Counted from the stretch's first letter, positions 7,557-14,889 are shown. The stretch: 64,000 nt of DNA from Sphingomonas oleivorans (GCF_003050615.1 NZ_NWBU01000004.1:372001-436000); one strand, 5' to 3'. Notes: generated by a model not told the origin, from the letters alone. Program-made: numbers and translations.

Positions 7557-8893
7557 GCGGCTATCCTTTCGCGGCGATAGACAGCCGCAAGCGCTTCCTC
7601 GGTGCGGAGGATCGCGCGGCCTATGGCTTCGGGGATTTGGGGGACGACGGCGTCGCCGAACGCTTCGACGATGAGGCTTGCGGCAGAAGTCCCTTTTCCA
7701 CCGCCGACCGCAACGCGCGTGCCAGCCACCCAGGCGGATAGCCCATCATCCAGCCGTAGGTGATCGGCAAGGTCTGCGAGGGTCCAGTCAGCCCGGCCGC
7801 CGAAAGCATCGCCGCTATCTGGCGGGCATACTGCCATTTGTCCGATGCGCGACCCGTCATCGCTCCGTCCAGCACGGCGTCCATCGTCGGCGATTTCCGC
7901 TTGTCGTAGGCGGGGGACCATGCATCCATCCGCTTGTCCCGCTTGTCCCGCTTGTCCCGCTTGTCCCGCTTGTCCCGCTTGGTCGGGGTCGGGAGCGTTT
8001 CGTGTCGCTCCGCCTGTCGAATGTACGATTCCAAGCTGATTTGCACCTTCGTGCCATCCGCGCGCTTGCCAGTTGCTATCGTTTCCGGCGAGTTCATGCG
8101 GCCGCCGTTCGGCTTCGTGGGCGTAGGCAGCATTCCCGCATGCCGGCTTGCCTGTCCCTGCAACTGCGCCAGCACGTCGCCCCGGAAACCCCTGTCCGCA
8201 TCCGTCTTCCGCGGCGTGGCAAGAATCCTGCGGAACGGATATGTCGATCCGGCTCCCCCGCCGGCTCCGTCCCTCATGCCGTCCGAAGCCATCGGGGTCG
8301 GCAACCTGCTCGAGATCGCAGCCAATGAGCCATGACCGGGGGCGCTCGTGATTGGCTCCGATGTCGCCAGCACGAACCACGACCGCCCAGCAGGAGTAGC
8401 CGATTGCCTCCAGCGCAGCGAGGACGGCGTCCGCGCCCCGAGTTCGGAGATTAGCGCTGTTCTCAAGAGCGAACCAACGAGCTCCGCTTTCTCCACGTTC
8501 GCGGGCGAGGTCACGGATTTCGCCGATGATGCGGATGGCTTCGAAATAGAGGCCGGACCGCTCGCCTTCGACGCCGAGCCCCTTGGTATTGGCCGAGCTG
8601 ATATCCTGGCAGGGCGGGCTCCCGACGATGACTGCGGGAAGATATCCAAGATCTCGGCGAAGTCGGTCTGCCGTAAGGGTTCGAACATCGTCATAGAGCA
8701 GGACACCCGGATTGTTCTCGGCGTAGAGGATACGGCGCCATTCGACCGCTTCGCAGGCGGCCACGGTGCGGAAGCCGGCCCGATGCATGCCGAGCGACCA
8801 TCCGCCGGCGGCGGCGCTGAACAGATCGAGGATGGGGATGTCGCTCATCACGCAGCTATCCTCAGACGGGGCGGGCGGAGGGAGCGGGGACAT
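7553..8893 (-). CDS. C5-cytosine DNA methyltransferase
   Basis: The protein has 446 residues from the start at 8893, which makes an ATGA overlap with the upstream gene; an internal ATG at 8848 (MSDIPILDLF) is the alternative. The C5-methyltransferase motifs are in order: I (DLFSAAAGGWSLG), IV with the catalytic Cys (GSPPCQDISSAN, about residue 95), VI (ALENSANLR), VIII (HERPRSWLIG) and a motif X-like AFGDAVVPQIPEAI near the end. A run of Gly-Gln-Ala repeats sits in the variable target-recognition region. No restriction endonuclease is nearby, so it is an orphan enzyme, probably protecting phage DNA. Confidence 0.9.
   Translation of the reverse strand: MSPLPPPAPSEDSCVMSDIPILDLFSAAAGGWSLGMHRAGFRTVAACEAVEWRRILYAENNPGVLLYDDVRTLTADRLRRDLGYLPAVIVGSPPCQDISSANTKGLGVEGERSGLYFEAIRIIGEIRDLARERGESGARWFALENSANLRTRGADAVLAALEAIGYSCWAVVVRAGDIGANHERPRSWLIGCDLEQVADPDGFGRHEGRSRRGSRIDISVPQDSCHAAEDGCGQGFPGRRAGAVAGTGKPACGNAAYAHEAERRPHELAGNDSNWQARGWHEGANQLGIVHSTGGATRNAPDPDQAGQAGQAGQAGQAGQADGCMVPRLRQAEIADDGRRAGRSDDGSRIGQMAVCPPDSGDAFGGRADWTLADLADHLRLDDGLSAWVAGTRVAVGGGKGTSAASLIVEAFGDAVVPQIPEAIGRAILRTEEALAAVYRRERIAA
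7932..7981 (+). repeat. 9-bp tandem repeat inside the cytosine methyltransferase gene
   Basis: The unit GCTTGTCCC occurs five times in a row from 7932 to 7976 and is followed by a partial copy. In the coding frame (minus strand) each unit encodes Gly-Gln-Ala. Because the unit is a multiple of three, copy-number change would lengthen or shorten the loop without breaking the frame. Confidence 0.95.
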
Positions 8894-9561
8894 CAGAGAG
8901 ACGCCCTTTGTTCGGCGAGCCATGCGCCGATCAGGGGGAATTCGCGCTCGATCTCGAACCACCGGGGAAACCGGCCTTCGTGGGTGCGGAACCGGCCTGG
9001 GAAAAGGCGCGCCGCATCGAATGCGGTTTTCTTCAGCCGCCGGTGCCGGATCAGGCCTTGGAAATAGGGCTCCACCTCGGCAGGTGCCGTCAGATGGCTC
9101 GGCCCCGGCCGCAGTCGCCCGCCCAGATCAACCACGATGCCCGCCGCTTCCTTCGGGCGAAGGACCGCGCCAGCCAGCTCGAAATATTCGGTGTCCTCAT
9201 GATCCCCGAAGCTGATCTGTATGGGGAGCCGGGTGACCGACGTGGCGTAGCCATACCGCGCCAGAATCTCCATATCCTCCGCCGGGAAGCGGGCCCGGAG
9301 GCACTGGACGAGCATTGCCGTCGTCGCCTGCCTCTGCTCCTCCGGCAGATGCTTGGCCCGGTAATCTACCTCGGCGACGCGGACGATGTCTGACAGCAAG
9401 CCGGGATCGACCGTCTTGCGGAAGACGGCGCAGGCATCCGGTATCCGAATTCCGGCCGGCCCGACGGGATATGTCTTGGCAACTTCCGACCCGTAAAGCT
9501 GCGACGGTGCGACGCGAGGCATGGCGTTTAGCGCCGCCTGCGAGATGGTGGTGCGGCTCAT
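8893..9561 (-). CDS. Hypothetical phage protein
   Basis: This 222-residue soluble protein starts MSRTTISQAALNAMPRVAPS. The start at 9561 gives an ATGA overlap with the HNH gene. No family is recognised; segments such as EEQRQATTAMLVQCLRARFP and EYFELAGAVLRPKEAAGIVV suggest a compact alpha/beta fold. Translational coupling to the methyltransferase gene downstream suggests a linked early role. Confidence 0.6.
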   Translation of the reverse strand: MSRTTISQAALNAMPRVAPSQLYGSEVAKTYPVGPAGIRIPDACAVFRKTVDPGLLSDIVRVAEVDYRAKHLPEEQRQATTAMLVQCLRARFPAEDMEILARYGYATSVTRLPIQISFGDHEDTEYFELAGAVLRPKEAAGIVVDLGGRLRPGPSHLTAPAEVEPYFQGLIRHRRLKKTAFDAARLFPGRFRTHEGRFPRWFEIEREFPLIGAWLAEQRASL

Positions 9562-9911
9562 GCGCCCTGCCCGTCCCACTTCGACCGGTGCGGGCTCCGC
9601 TCGGCATATTCGACCGCCAGCGCGCTCGCGTCGAAATCGAACATGGCCTGGAACGTCTGCCACCCCTTGGAATGCTGGGCCTTGTGGTGCCCGTCACAGA
9701 GGGGGATCGTGTTCCAGTCCTCTGTCTTGGTCCCCATGCCCTTGGCGCCGAGGAAATCGACATGGGCGGCGATGATCGGTCCCTCGCATCCGCCATGGTG
9801 GGCGAGCGCGCAGGGGCGGCCGCGGAGCCATTGAAGGTGGCTCGGACAGCGCTTCGCCTCCTTAGCGCGCTGGCTGTTCTTACGGCGGGGGCGGATGTCG
9901 ACGCGGATCAT
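9558..9911 (-). CDS. HNH-type (DUF968-like) nuclease protein
   Basis: This 117-residue protein carries CPSHLQWLRGRPCAL, then IIAAHVDFLGAKGMGTK and WNTIPLCDGHHKAQH. Together these form a Cys-assisted HNH/beta-beta-alpha metal site. The pattern resembles phage recombination-associated HNH proteins (DUF968 and Ref-like groups). It probably nicks or binds DNA in the early phase. It is the last gene of the leftward block before a gene transcribed in the opposite direction. Confidence 0.72.
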   Translation of the reverse strand: MIRVDIRPRRKNSQRAKEAKRCPSHLQWLRGRPCALAHHGGCEGPIIAAHVDFLGAKGMGTKTEDWNTIPLCDGHHKAQHSKGWQTFQAMFDFDASALAVEYAERSPHRSKWDGQGA

Positions 9912-9986
9912 GCCGGCACCTTCGGCTTGCGCGTAACAAGAAGCCTGCGCACCATGGGCGCACCGAAGGAAATGGAGCGATCAACC

Positions 9987-10223
9987 ATGGATGCACCTGA
10001 GCGGCTGGGCATTGATTTCACGAATGGCGACCGGAAAATGCGCGTGATGGTGTCTCGCGAGGCGGTCGAAGATGACCTCCACGTTGAACGGGTGACAGCA
10101 GAAGAGTTCAGCGACTGGCTTGAAGCCAATTCCGAGCGCGTGCGCCTCTCCGCTGAGAAGAAGCTCAAGCACGAGATTATATCCGGGACCATTTTCATCC
10201 GTTCCGGGGAGTTGCTCGCCTAA
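9987..10223 (+). CDS. Small protein resembling DUF1488
   Basis: This 78-residue rightward gene is embedded in the leftward operon. The start at 9987 has GGAG nine bases upstream. The sequence (RKMRVMVSREAVEDDLHVE, then EEFSDWLEANSERVRLSAEKKL) follows the DUF1488 layout of a short beta-rich start and a helical end, but the assignment is tentative. Transcribed rightward, it would produce RNA antisense to the early leftward transcript. Confidence 0.5.
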   Translation: MDAPERLGIDFTNGDRKMRVMVSREAVEDDLHVERVTAEEFSDWLEANSERVRLSAEKKLKHEIISGTIFIRSGELLA

Positions 10224-10228
10224 CAGGC

Positions 10229-10435
10229 TCATGCCGATCTCCCGTCACGCGGTTGCCCGGGTCGGCCGGCCTCGACGACCGACCCGGAGGTTGGGGAATC
10301 TGACGCGCGGGGGGAGCGCGCCCGAGGCAGGGGGGAGCTGGAAATGACGACTGCGGCCGGGTCATGCGGCACGCGCTGGACCGGTCCGCGATAGACGGTC
10401 CGGTTGGCCAGGAGGGTCATGGCGTCGACGATCAT
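10229..10435 (-). CDS. Small hypothetical protein
   Basis: This 68-residue product begins MIVDAMTLLANRTVYRGPVQ and ends in a low-complexity Ser/Pro/Arg-rich tail. The start makes an ATGA overlap with the small membrane protein gene upstream. It converges with the rightward 9987-10223 gene, with 5 bp between the stops. No family is recognised. Confidence 0.45.
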   Translation of the reverse strand: MIVDAMTLLANRTVYRGPVQRVPHDPAAVVISSSPLPRARSPRASDSPTSGSVVEAGRPGQPRDGRSA

Positions 10436-10602
10436 CAGCGCACCGCCAGGGCGACGGCTGCCGCCGGATAGGCCGCCATCGACGCGGTGATCGCGACGAT
10501 CCCGCCCCACTCGAGCGGGTGCGTGATTGCATAGTGGGAGAGGCAGACACCGGTGGCCGTCAGCAGGGCGCCGGCGACGGTGAGAATGCGGGCGCGGGTC
10601 AT
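10435..10602 (-). CDS. Small two-helix membrane protein (55 aa)
   Basis: The frame from 10602 encodes 55 residues: an N-terminal segment MTRARILTVAGALLTATGV and a second hydrophobic stretch with GGIVAITASMAAYPAAAVAL. This gives two probable membrane helices with a positive N-terminus. Both ends show ATGA overlaps with the neighbouring genes, which strongly supports translation. The function is unknown. Confidence 0.6.
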   Translation of the reverse strand: MTRARILTVAGALLTATGVCLSHYAITHPLEWGGIVAITASMAAYPAAAVALAVR

Positions 10603-10898
10603 GCCGCCACCTGCTGGGCCGCGGCGGCACGAACGCGGTCGAACGCTGCCGCCGCCTCATCGGACAAGGCCGGTGACACGAGGATCTTCACCGGCCCGAC
10701 GCGCACCCCGTGGAACTCGCCATCCATGGCGAGGCGGTCGGTATGCCGAACATGCTTCCATGTCGGGATCTGGTGCGAGCCGAAGCGAATGCCCCTCGGG
10801 AGCCCCAGCGACACCGGGCCGACCGAGAAGCCGGCGGCGGACAGCGCCTCTAGCGCCCTCGCCTCATCTTCGAATGCAATGGTCTCGGTGACCGCCAT
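10599..10898 (-). CDS. Hypothetical phage protein
   Basis: This 99-residue soluble protein begins MAVTETIAFEDEARALEAL and has an Ala-rich helical end. It starts at the TAATG junction with the adenine methyltransferase gene and overlaps the following gene by 4 bp. No family is recognised. Confidence 0.6.
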   Translation of the reverse strand: MAVTETIAFEDEARALEALSAAGFSVGPVSLGLPRGIRFGSHQIPTWKHVRHTDRLAMDGEFHGVRVGPVKILVSPALSDEAAAAFDRVRAAAAQQVAA

Positions 10899-11692
10899 TA
10901 CCGTGCCTTCCGGATCAGGATCATGCGCGTCTGGATCGCCGTTCCGCTTTCCTTGAAGGCTCCAGCGGGAATAATTTCGACATCGGCTCGGACGTCAGTC
11001 AGCCATTCGCGGAACTCGACCGTCTCTCGTTCCTGACCGATAAAGCCATGCTCACTGACGATGGCCGCGAGCTGTCCGCCCGGCGCCAGCACATTGAAGG
11101 CATGGCGAACGTGACGGATATCCTGATTGCGCGTGAAAGGCGGGTTCATCGCGATCTTATTGGGCCGATACGCCTCCTCAGAGACGGCCCAGTCCAGAAA
11201 GTCAGCACAGTGCAGGCGGCCGACAGAAACCTTGCCCTGCTCGCGGAGCACGGCGCAGTTATCTGGGTCGATTTCAACGGCCTCAACACTGAAGGGAAAC
11301 CGTTCACGCATCGCGGCCACAATGCGGCCATGTCCCGCACTCGGCTCAAGGCAGATGTCGCACGGGCCGATCTTGATGGCGTCGCACAGGCGACCAGCCA
11401 GATCGGCAGGGGTTTCAAAAAACTGCAGGCTTTTCTTTCGAGTCAGCAGCTCGTCGACTGCGCGTCCGCTGGACAGCGCCGAGGCCAATTTCTCAGCCGG
11501 ATCGTTCGCGAACACGTGGCCCTTAGCCTTCGTGTTCCACTTACCCCCAAGAGCCTGGAGAACCTTGTCCGTGGCCTGATAGAGCTTCCTATCAAGCTGG
11601 CGCGCAGGAAGGCGCACAACGTTACCGTCTGCAACAGCGGAGCGAAGGACCTCCGCGACATCGTCTGCAATTTTGACTGCGGCCTCTGCCAC
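10898..11692 (-). CDS. SAM-dependent DNA methyltransferase, probable adenine-N6
   Basis: This 264-residue protein has an N-terminal phage-type domain (LDRKLYQATDKVLQALGGKW). A class I methyltransferase fold follows: motif I (CLEPSAGHGRIVAAM), an acidic ligand residue (AVEIDPDN) and the catalytic motif IV NPPF (KIAMNPPFTRNQD). NPPF points to amino-methylation of adenine or cytosine. It is the first gene of the leftward early operon, directly downstream of the repressor-controlled promoter at 11765-11794, so it would be made immediately on induction. Confidence 0.82.
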   Translation of the reverse strand: MAEAAVKIADDVAEVLRSAVADGNVVRLPARQLDRKLYQATDKVLQALGGKWNTKAKGHVFANDPAEKLASALSSGRAVDELLTRKKSLQFFETPADLAGRLCDAIKIGPCDICLEPSAGHGRIVAAMRERFPFSVEAVEIDPDNCAVLREQGKVSVGRLHCADFLDWAVSEEAYRPNKIAMNPPFTRNQDIRHVRHAFNVLAPGGQLAAIVSEHGFIGQERETVEFREWLTDVRADVEIIPAGAFKESGTAIQTRMILIRKAR

Positions 11693-11764
11693 CGTGCCCT
11701 CCCATCAGAGAAACCACCGTCTTGCGGGCCCGTCATTGGGCGGCATCAGGTGGCTGATGGGAGG

Positions 11765-11794
11765 ATCGTAGTAGGACGCGTCCTACCTTGTCAA
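11765..11794 (-). promoter_or_regulatory. Leftward early promoter (sigma70-like)
   Basis: On the minus strand TTGACA (11789-11794) and TACGAT (11765-11770) are separated by 18 bp. The spacer is occupied by the perfect palindrome GTAGGACGCGTCCTAC. The first gene of the operon starts at 11692, about 65 bases downstream of the expected transcription start. Confidence 0.75.
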
Positions 11795-11819
11795 CATAAA
11801 TTAGTAGGATACGTCCCAC
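11771..11819. promoter_or_regulatory. Two repressor operators at the leftward promoter
   Basis: Site A is GTAGGACGCGTCCTAC (11771-11786), a perfect 16-bp palindrome. Site B is GTAGGATACGTCCCAC (11804-11819), an imperfect palindrome just upstream of the -35 box. Their centres are 33 bp apart. A possible half-site follows near 11827. The same motif recurs at the repressor gene (14274-14357), which ties both places to the S24 repressor. Confidence 0.75.
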
Positions 11820-11840
11820 GGCATACGTAGGACGCGAGCT

Positions 11841-12281
11841 TCAGTCGTCCGGTGGAATGTAGTCCGGCCAAAAGCCGCTATCATCGTCGTATGAGTGCGG
11901 CCTAGGCTGCGCTTCAGGCAGAACGGGATCGACCCCGTCGAAAGCGACCCGGATTACCGCTCCATACTTGGTCGATTCCTGAAAGATGGCCCGTAGCTCG
12001 CGGCCATCGGCGATCATGCGGCCGATCCACCCGCACCGTTCCGCCGTAAGATAGCCCATTTGGACGCCGCGTGCGCTAAGTACCATTACGGCACGTGGAT
12101 CTGCTGGATTCTTAGGTTCCGGGACAAGCTCAACTGGATCGCCTGGGCGGCATGCCGCGATTTCGAAGCGACGAGTTGGGCCCCTTCGATTCGGGAAATC
12201 AGCACCTACGACTGCGAGGCTCAGGCCGTGAATGGGCAAGACTTTATCATACGATCTTGATTTGTTCGCCTGCGGGCGCAT
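11841..12281 (-). CDS. HIRAN domain protein
   Basis: This 146-residue protein is essentially a single HIRAN domain: LSLAVVGADFPNRRGPTRRF, then PGDPVELVPEPKNPADPRAV and QMGYLTAERCGWIGRMI. HIRAN domains bind 3' ends or other DNA structures, mostly in helicases; stand-alone forms occur in phages and near defence genes. Its C-terminal tail is acidic. It lies between the two operator clusters, so it may be expressed from the lysogen. Confidence 0.85.
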   Translation of the reverse strand: MRPQANKSRSYDKVLPIHGLSLAVVGADFPNRRGPTRRFEIAACRPGDPVELVPEPKNPADPRAVMVLSARGVQMGYLTAERCGWIGRMIADGRELRAIFQESTKYGAVIRVAFDGVDPVLPEAQPRPHSYDDDSGFWPDYIPPDD

Positions 12282-12326
12282 AGCAGCATCGAGCTGCCGT
12301 TGGGAACGATAAAGGAACGTTGTTCA

Positions 12327-12512
12327 ATGTCGCGCCATTTACCCGCGGATCGACGCCGCCGGCGGTTGTATAGCGCCGGCATAACGGCCGCAGCTACCGT
12401 TGCCCTGCTCGGTTTTGAACGACTGTCACCGCTTACAACATGGATAATTTCCGTTCTCGCGCTAACGGTGCTCATTTCCATCTTCTATCGTGCTGGCAGT
12501 TCAGAGGGGTAG
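12327..12512 (+). CDS. Small membrane protein of the immunity region
   Basis: This 61-residue product has a strongly basic start (MSRHLPADRRRRRLY). Two hydrophobic stretches follow (SAGITAAATVALLGF and TTWIISVLALTVLISIFY), giving a probable two-helix inner-membrane protein. AAGGA lies about 10 bases before the ATG. It is divergent from the HIRAN gene and its end overlaps the convergent 12501-13412 gene by 12 bp. Position suggests a superinfection-exclusion type role, which is unproven. Confidence 0.5.
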   Translation: MSRHLPADRRRRRLYSAGITAAATVALLGFERLSPLTTWIISVLALTVLISIFYRAGSSEG

Positions 12513-13412
12513 TCTCGCGCGGTGCAACTGCGGCTTGATCACTTCAACAACGCTTCGCTCTTTCGTAACCCACACCCCATTCTCAAATTTATCTTTGAAC
12601 GTTAGAGTCACTGTCATTTTGATCCCCTGACGCAATTCCTCGTGAACTTCAGCCCTCTCAATTGCAGCAAGGAATTCACGGTCCTTCATCACTGCACCAA
12701 ACTCTGGCATCCCTTCACGCCTGAATCGCCAGCTTCTCTCTGCATTTTCAAGAACAGGACTTACCAGAGTAACCTCCCACGTTTCAGACCACTTGCGAGA
12801 CTTTTCTTCAATCTCGTCTACTTCGGGCGTGAGCAGGTATTTTTGATAGATACCGCGAGGAACAACGAAGGCGGGCCTCGTGTCAGGGACTGAGGAAACT
12901 CCAACTTCAGTAATCTGAGAGTCCTTCTCTACTGCTTGGAAAAATTGGCGACGTTGCGACTTTGCAACATTCGGCTGCAGCGCTCTGGCAATATCCCGCG
13001 CCAGCAGTTCTCTTTCTTCTGGTGATAACTCTACTCCAGGATTGTCGCTCGTCACGGAACTCCATATGCTTTCGACAGTCATGGCTATTGGAGTGGTGAT
13101 CACGATAAGCGCCAAAGCCCTCGCCAAGGCGTGCAACCGAGGATATTTAGATGACCCTCGCTCTATTTTCTCCAGCTTGCGCTCAAAGAATGTGAGCACT
13201 GTGTTAAGCCACAGACTGCCGCGATCGCCGTCGACAATTTCAACCACCAACTGAACGCTGGGATCAACAACGAAGGCTAATTCCCGAAGCGCAGCAACCC
13301 AGGCAATGGCCGCCTCCGCAACCACCTCCAAATCAGCCGTTCTTCCTTCTGCCAAGCCGAAATATAGGCTGATAGGTGTATTTACACGCCTCAACTCAAG
13401 CTGATCGATCAC
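12501..13412 (-). CDS. AT-rich accessory gene of unknown function (303 aa)
   Basis: The protein starts at a GTG (13412) and has no recognised family. The N-terminal 90 residues are an alpha/beta segment (LELRRVNTPISLYFGLAEG). One hydrophobic helix follows (ARALALIVITTPIAMTVES, near residues 97-115). The C-terminal half is mostly beta-rich and charged. Base composition drops sharply: positions 12541-12600 are 25/60 G+C in a roughly 65% G+C element, which indicates separate acquisition. Its location beside the repressor is typical of lysogeny-expressed accessory (moron) genes. A G9 tract precedes the start codon. Confidence 0.7.
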   Translation of the reverse strand: MIDQLELRRVNTPISLYFGLAEGRTADLEVVAEAAIAWVAALRELAFVVDPSVQLVVEIVDGDRGSLWLNTVLTFFERKLEKIERGSSKYPRLHALARALALIVITTPIAMTVESIWSSVTSDNPGVELSPEERELLARDIARALQPNVAKSQRRQFFQAVEKDSQITEVGVSSVPDTRPAFVVPRGIYQKYLLTPEVDEIEEKSRKWSETWEVTLVSPVLENAERSWRFRREGMPEFGAVMKDREFLAAIERAEVHEELRQGIKMTVTLTFKDKFENGVWVTKERSVVEVIKPQLHRARLPL

Positions 13413-13416
13413 CGCT

Positions 13417-13425
13417 CCCCCCCCC
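13417..13425 (+). repeat. C9 homopolymer (G9 on the coding strand) at the translation start of 12501-13412
   Basis: Nine consecutive C residues lie four bases upstream of the GTG start (coding strand G9 followed by AGCG and GTG). The tract forms part of the ribosome binding site, so length changes would alter Shine-Dalgarno spacing. Confidence 0.9.
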
Positions 13426-13496
13426 GAGGTAAGTGACTACTTCTGCAACATATTTCCAGATTAGGCAGGTTCAGCCGAGCGAAGGCTTCCCGTCAA

Positions 13497-14309
13497 TTAG
13501 ATTCTCCGTCCTATCCATATAACTCGCCCCACAATGAACAGGTCTTCGGCAGCAACCTCCTGACCCGGCACATTGGGGTTATCCGAGATGACATGCACTG
13601 TCTCATGATCAATCACTCGAAGGCGCTTGATCATTCCCGCTCCGTGTAGGCTGACCGCCCAAATACGGTCCTGCATATTGAGGCGGCGCTGAGCGGTATC
13701 GATCAGCACCATATCGTCATTGATGAGCGTCGGCATCATGCTGTCGCCATCGCCGCGGGCGACAAAGAGCCGATCGGCCGGGGAACGTGTAAGAACGCGC
13801 AGAAAGTTGGGATCGAACTTGATTGTTCCCTCTTCGGGATAATCCTCGATATTCGCCCCGTCGCCCATGGCATAAGCAAGATCGACCTGGCGAATATCGA
13901 TCGCCCCATCACCATCCGATGCCGATCTCGTAGGCGGAATGTCTGGACTGGGCGCATACGAACGTGACGGCTGCCCAGCCTCTTCCCGGTCGGCGCCTCT
14001 TACTGGCTCCACAGGCGTGACGAGCTGGCCAGCCGCTGCAGCGGTCAGCCGATCAATCGGCTGACCGAGCACTTCTGCGATATGTTGCAATGTCGTGAGA
14101 GAGGGCTGAAGGCTTTTCCCTCTCTGAATGTCATAGATCGGCTTACCCTTGGTGCCTGTGCGTTCCTGGATCATCCGGTCATAGTGATCCCGAGGCTTGG
14201 GGGCGGCGGCAAGGGCGAGCGACACAAAACGCTGAAGCGGCGTCTCCTCTTTTTCTGGCGTGGAATTCTGCATGTGGGACGTTTCCCACACACCACTGGC
14301 TGTTGCCAT
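13497..14309 (-). CDS. CI/LexA-type phage repressor (HTH plus S24 protease domain)
   Basis: This 270-residue protein has an N-terminal helix-turn-helix region (about residues 40-85). A linker contains Ala-Gly pairs (93-94 and 111-112) that are candidate self-cleavage sites. A C-terminal S24 domain has Ser190 in GDGDSMMPT and Lys228 in GMIKRL. It maintains lysogeny and should self-cleave with RecA during SOS. The start could be the ATG at 14309 or at 14273; the latter is directly preceded by an operator-like palindrome. Operator matches surround its own promoter region. Confidence 0.9.
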   Translation of the reverse strand: MATASGVWETSHMQNSTPEKEETPLQRFVSLALAAAPKPRDHYDRMIQERTGTKGKPIYDIQRGKSLQPSLTTLQHIAEVLGQPIDRLTAAAAGQLVTPVEPVRGADREEAGQPSRSYAPSPDIPPTRSASDGDGAIDIRQVDLAYAMGDGANIEDYPEEGTIKFDPNFLRVLTRSPADRLFVARGDGDSMMPTLINDDMVLIDTAQRRLNMQDRIWAVSLHGAGMIKRLRVIDHETVHVISDNPNVPGQEVAAEDLFIVGRVIWIGRRI

Positions 14310-14357
14310 ACTGGGATTTGTCCTACGTTCTAGACTTGACGGTAGGATACGTCCTAC
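14274..14357. promoter_or_regulatory. Operator cluster between the repressor and the rightward early genes
   Basis: Three 16-bp sites match the operator pattern. GTGGGACGTTTCCCAC (14274-14289) lies next to the possible repressor start at 14273, CTGGGATTTGTCCTAC is at 14311-14326, and GTAGGATACGTCCTAC is at 14342-14357. The last differs from a perfect palindrome at two central positions and fills the spacer of the rightward promoter. The graded match quality resembles ordered operators of a lambda-type switch. Confidence 0.72.
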
Positions 14358-14363
14358 TTTACA
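14336..14363 (+). promoter_or_regulatory. Rightward early promoter (sigma70-like)
   Basis: TTGACG (14336-14341) and TTTACA (14358-14363) are separated by 16 bp (17 if the -10 is read one base later). The 16-bp spacer is exactly the operator at 14342-14357. The expected start of transcription falls at or within a few bases of the ATG at 14372. Confidence 0.65.
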
Positions 14364-14371
14364 CCGCCGTT

Positions 14372-14593
14372 ATGAAGCCCACACCGACCCCGCTGATCGA
14401 CGCGATCGACGAGTTCGTAGCTCACCATCGCATGTCGCCTATTACCTTTGGCCGGAAGGCGCTCAGCGATCCGCATTTCGTTGGGCAACTGCGCGCGGGG
14501 CGGCGCGTGTGGCCCGAGACGGAGGCCAAGGTCCGCCACTTCATGGCCACGTACCGTCCCGTCCCAGCCAGCGCTGAGGTCAAGGCCGCATGA
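14372..14593 (+). CDS. Cro-like small DNA-binding protein, probably leaderless
   Basis: This 73-residue protein has a helical, Cro/YdaS-sized layout (LIDAIDEFVAHHRMSPITF, then DPHFVGQLRAGRRVWPETEA). It is the first gene of the rightward operon, opposite the repressor, which is the Cro position. No Shine-Dalgarno sequence precedes the ATG, and the promoter -10 ends only 8 bases upstream, so a leaderless mRNA is likely. It overlaps the next gene by 4 bp. Confidence 0.68.
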   Translation: MKPTPTPLIDAIDEFVAHHRMSPITFGRKALSDPHFVGQLRAGRRVWPETEAKVRHFMATYRPVPASAEVKAA

Positions 14594-14889
14594 AGCCCCT
14601 CAATCCCAAGCAGCAAGAGCTGCTCGACATCTACCGCAGTGGCGGGACGGACTTTTCGCTCCGCGAGTTGGCCTCCAAGCTGCACATCGCCCATTCCAGG
14701 GTATCCGAGCATCGACAGACCCTGGCGGCGCTTGGTTATATCCGCATCCACCCCTTCGCCCACCGCTCTGTCGAGCTGGTCGAGCCTTTGGAGTTCCGCC
14801 TGCGCGATTTCTCGAACGCCGATCTGGCGGCGGAGCTGCGCCGCCGGGGCTGGAAGGGCGACATCCATCATTCGGGAGCCACGGCATGA
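14590..14889 (+). CDS. Winged-helix DNA-binding regulator
   Basis: This 99-residue protein has an N-terminal winged helix (LRELASKLHIAHSRVSEHRQ, LAALGYIRIHP) like those of LexA- or MarR-type proteins. A short helical tail follows. It overlaps both neighbours by 4 bp and is co-expressed from the rightward early promoter. A role in switching early transcription is inferred from position. Confidence 0.65.
   Translation: MKPLNPKQQELLDIYRSGGTDFSLRELASKLHIAHSRVSEHRQTLAALGYIRIHPFAHRSVELVEPLEFRLRDFSNADLAAELRRRGWKGDIHHSGATA

Noticed and set aside
7932-7981. CRISPR array
   Set aside because: The repeats are 9 bp with no spacers and lie within a methyltransferase coding sequence.
9908-10198. A 96-codon leftward frame continuing the early operon
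   Set aside because: Its Ser/Arg-rich sequence is typical of a shadow; the rightward frame has a ribosome site and a protein-like sequence.
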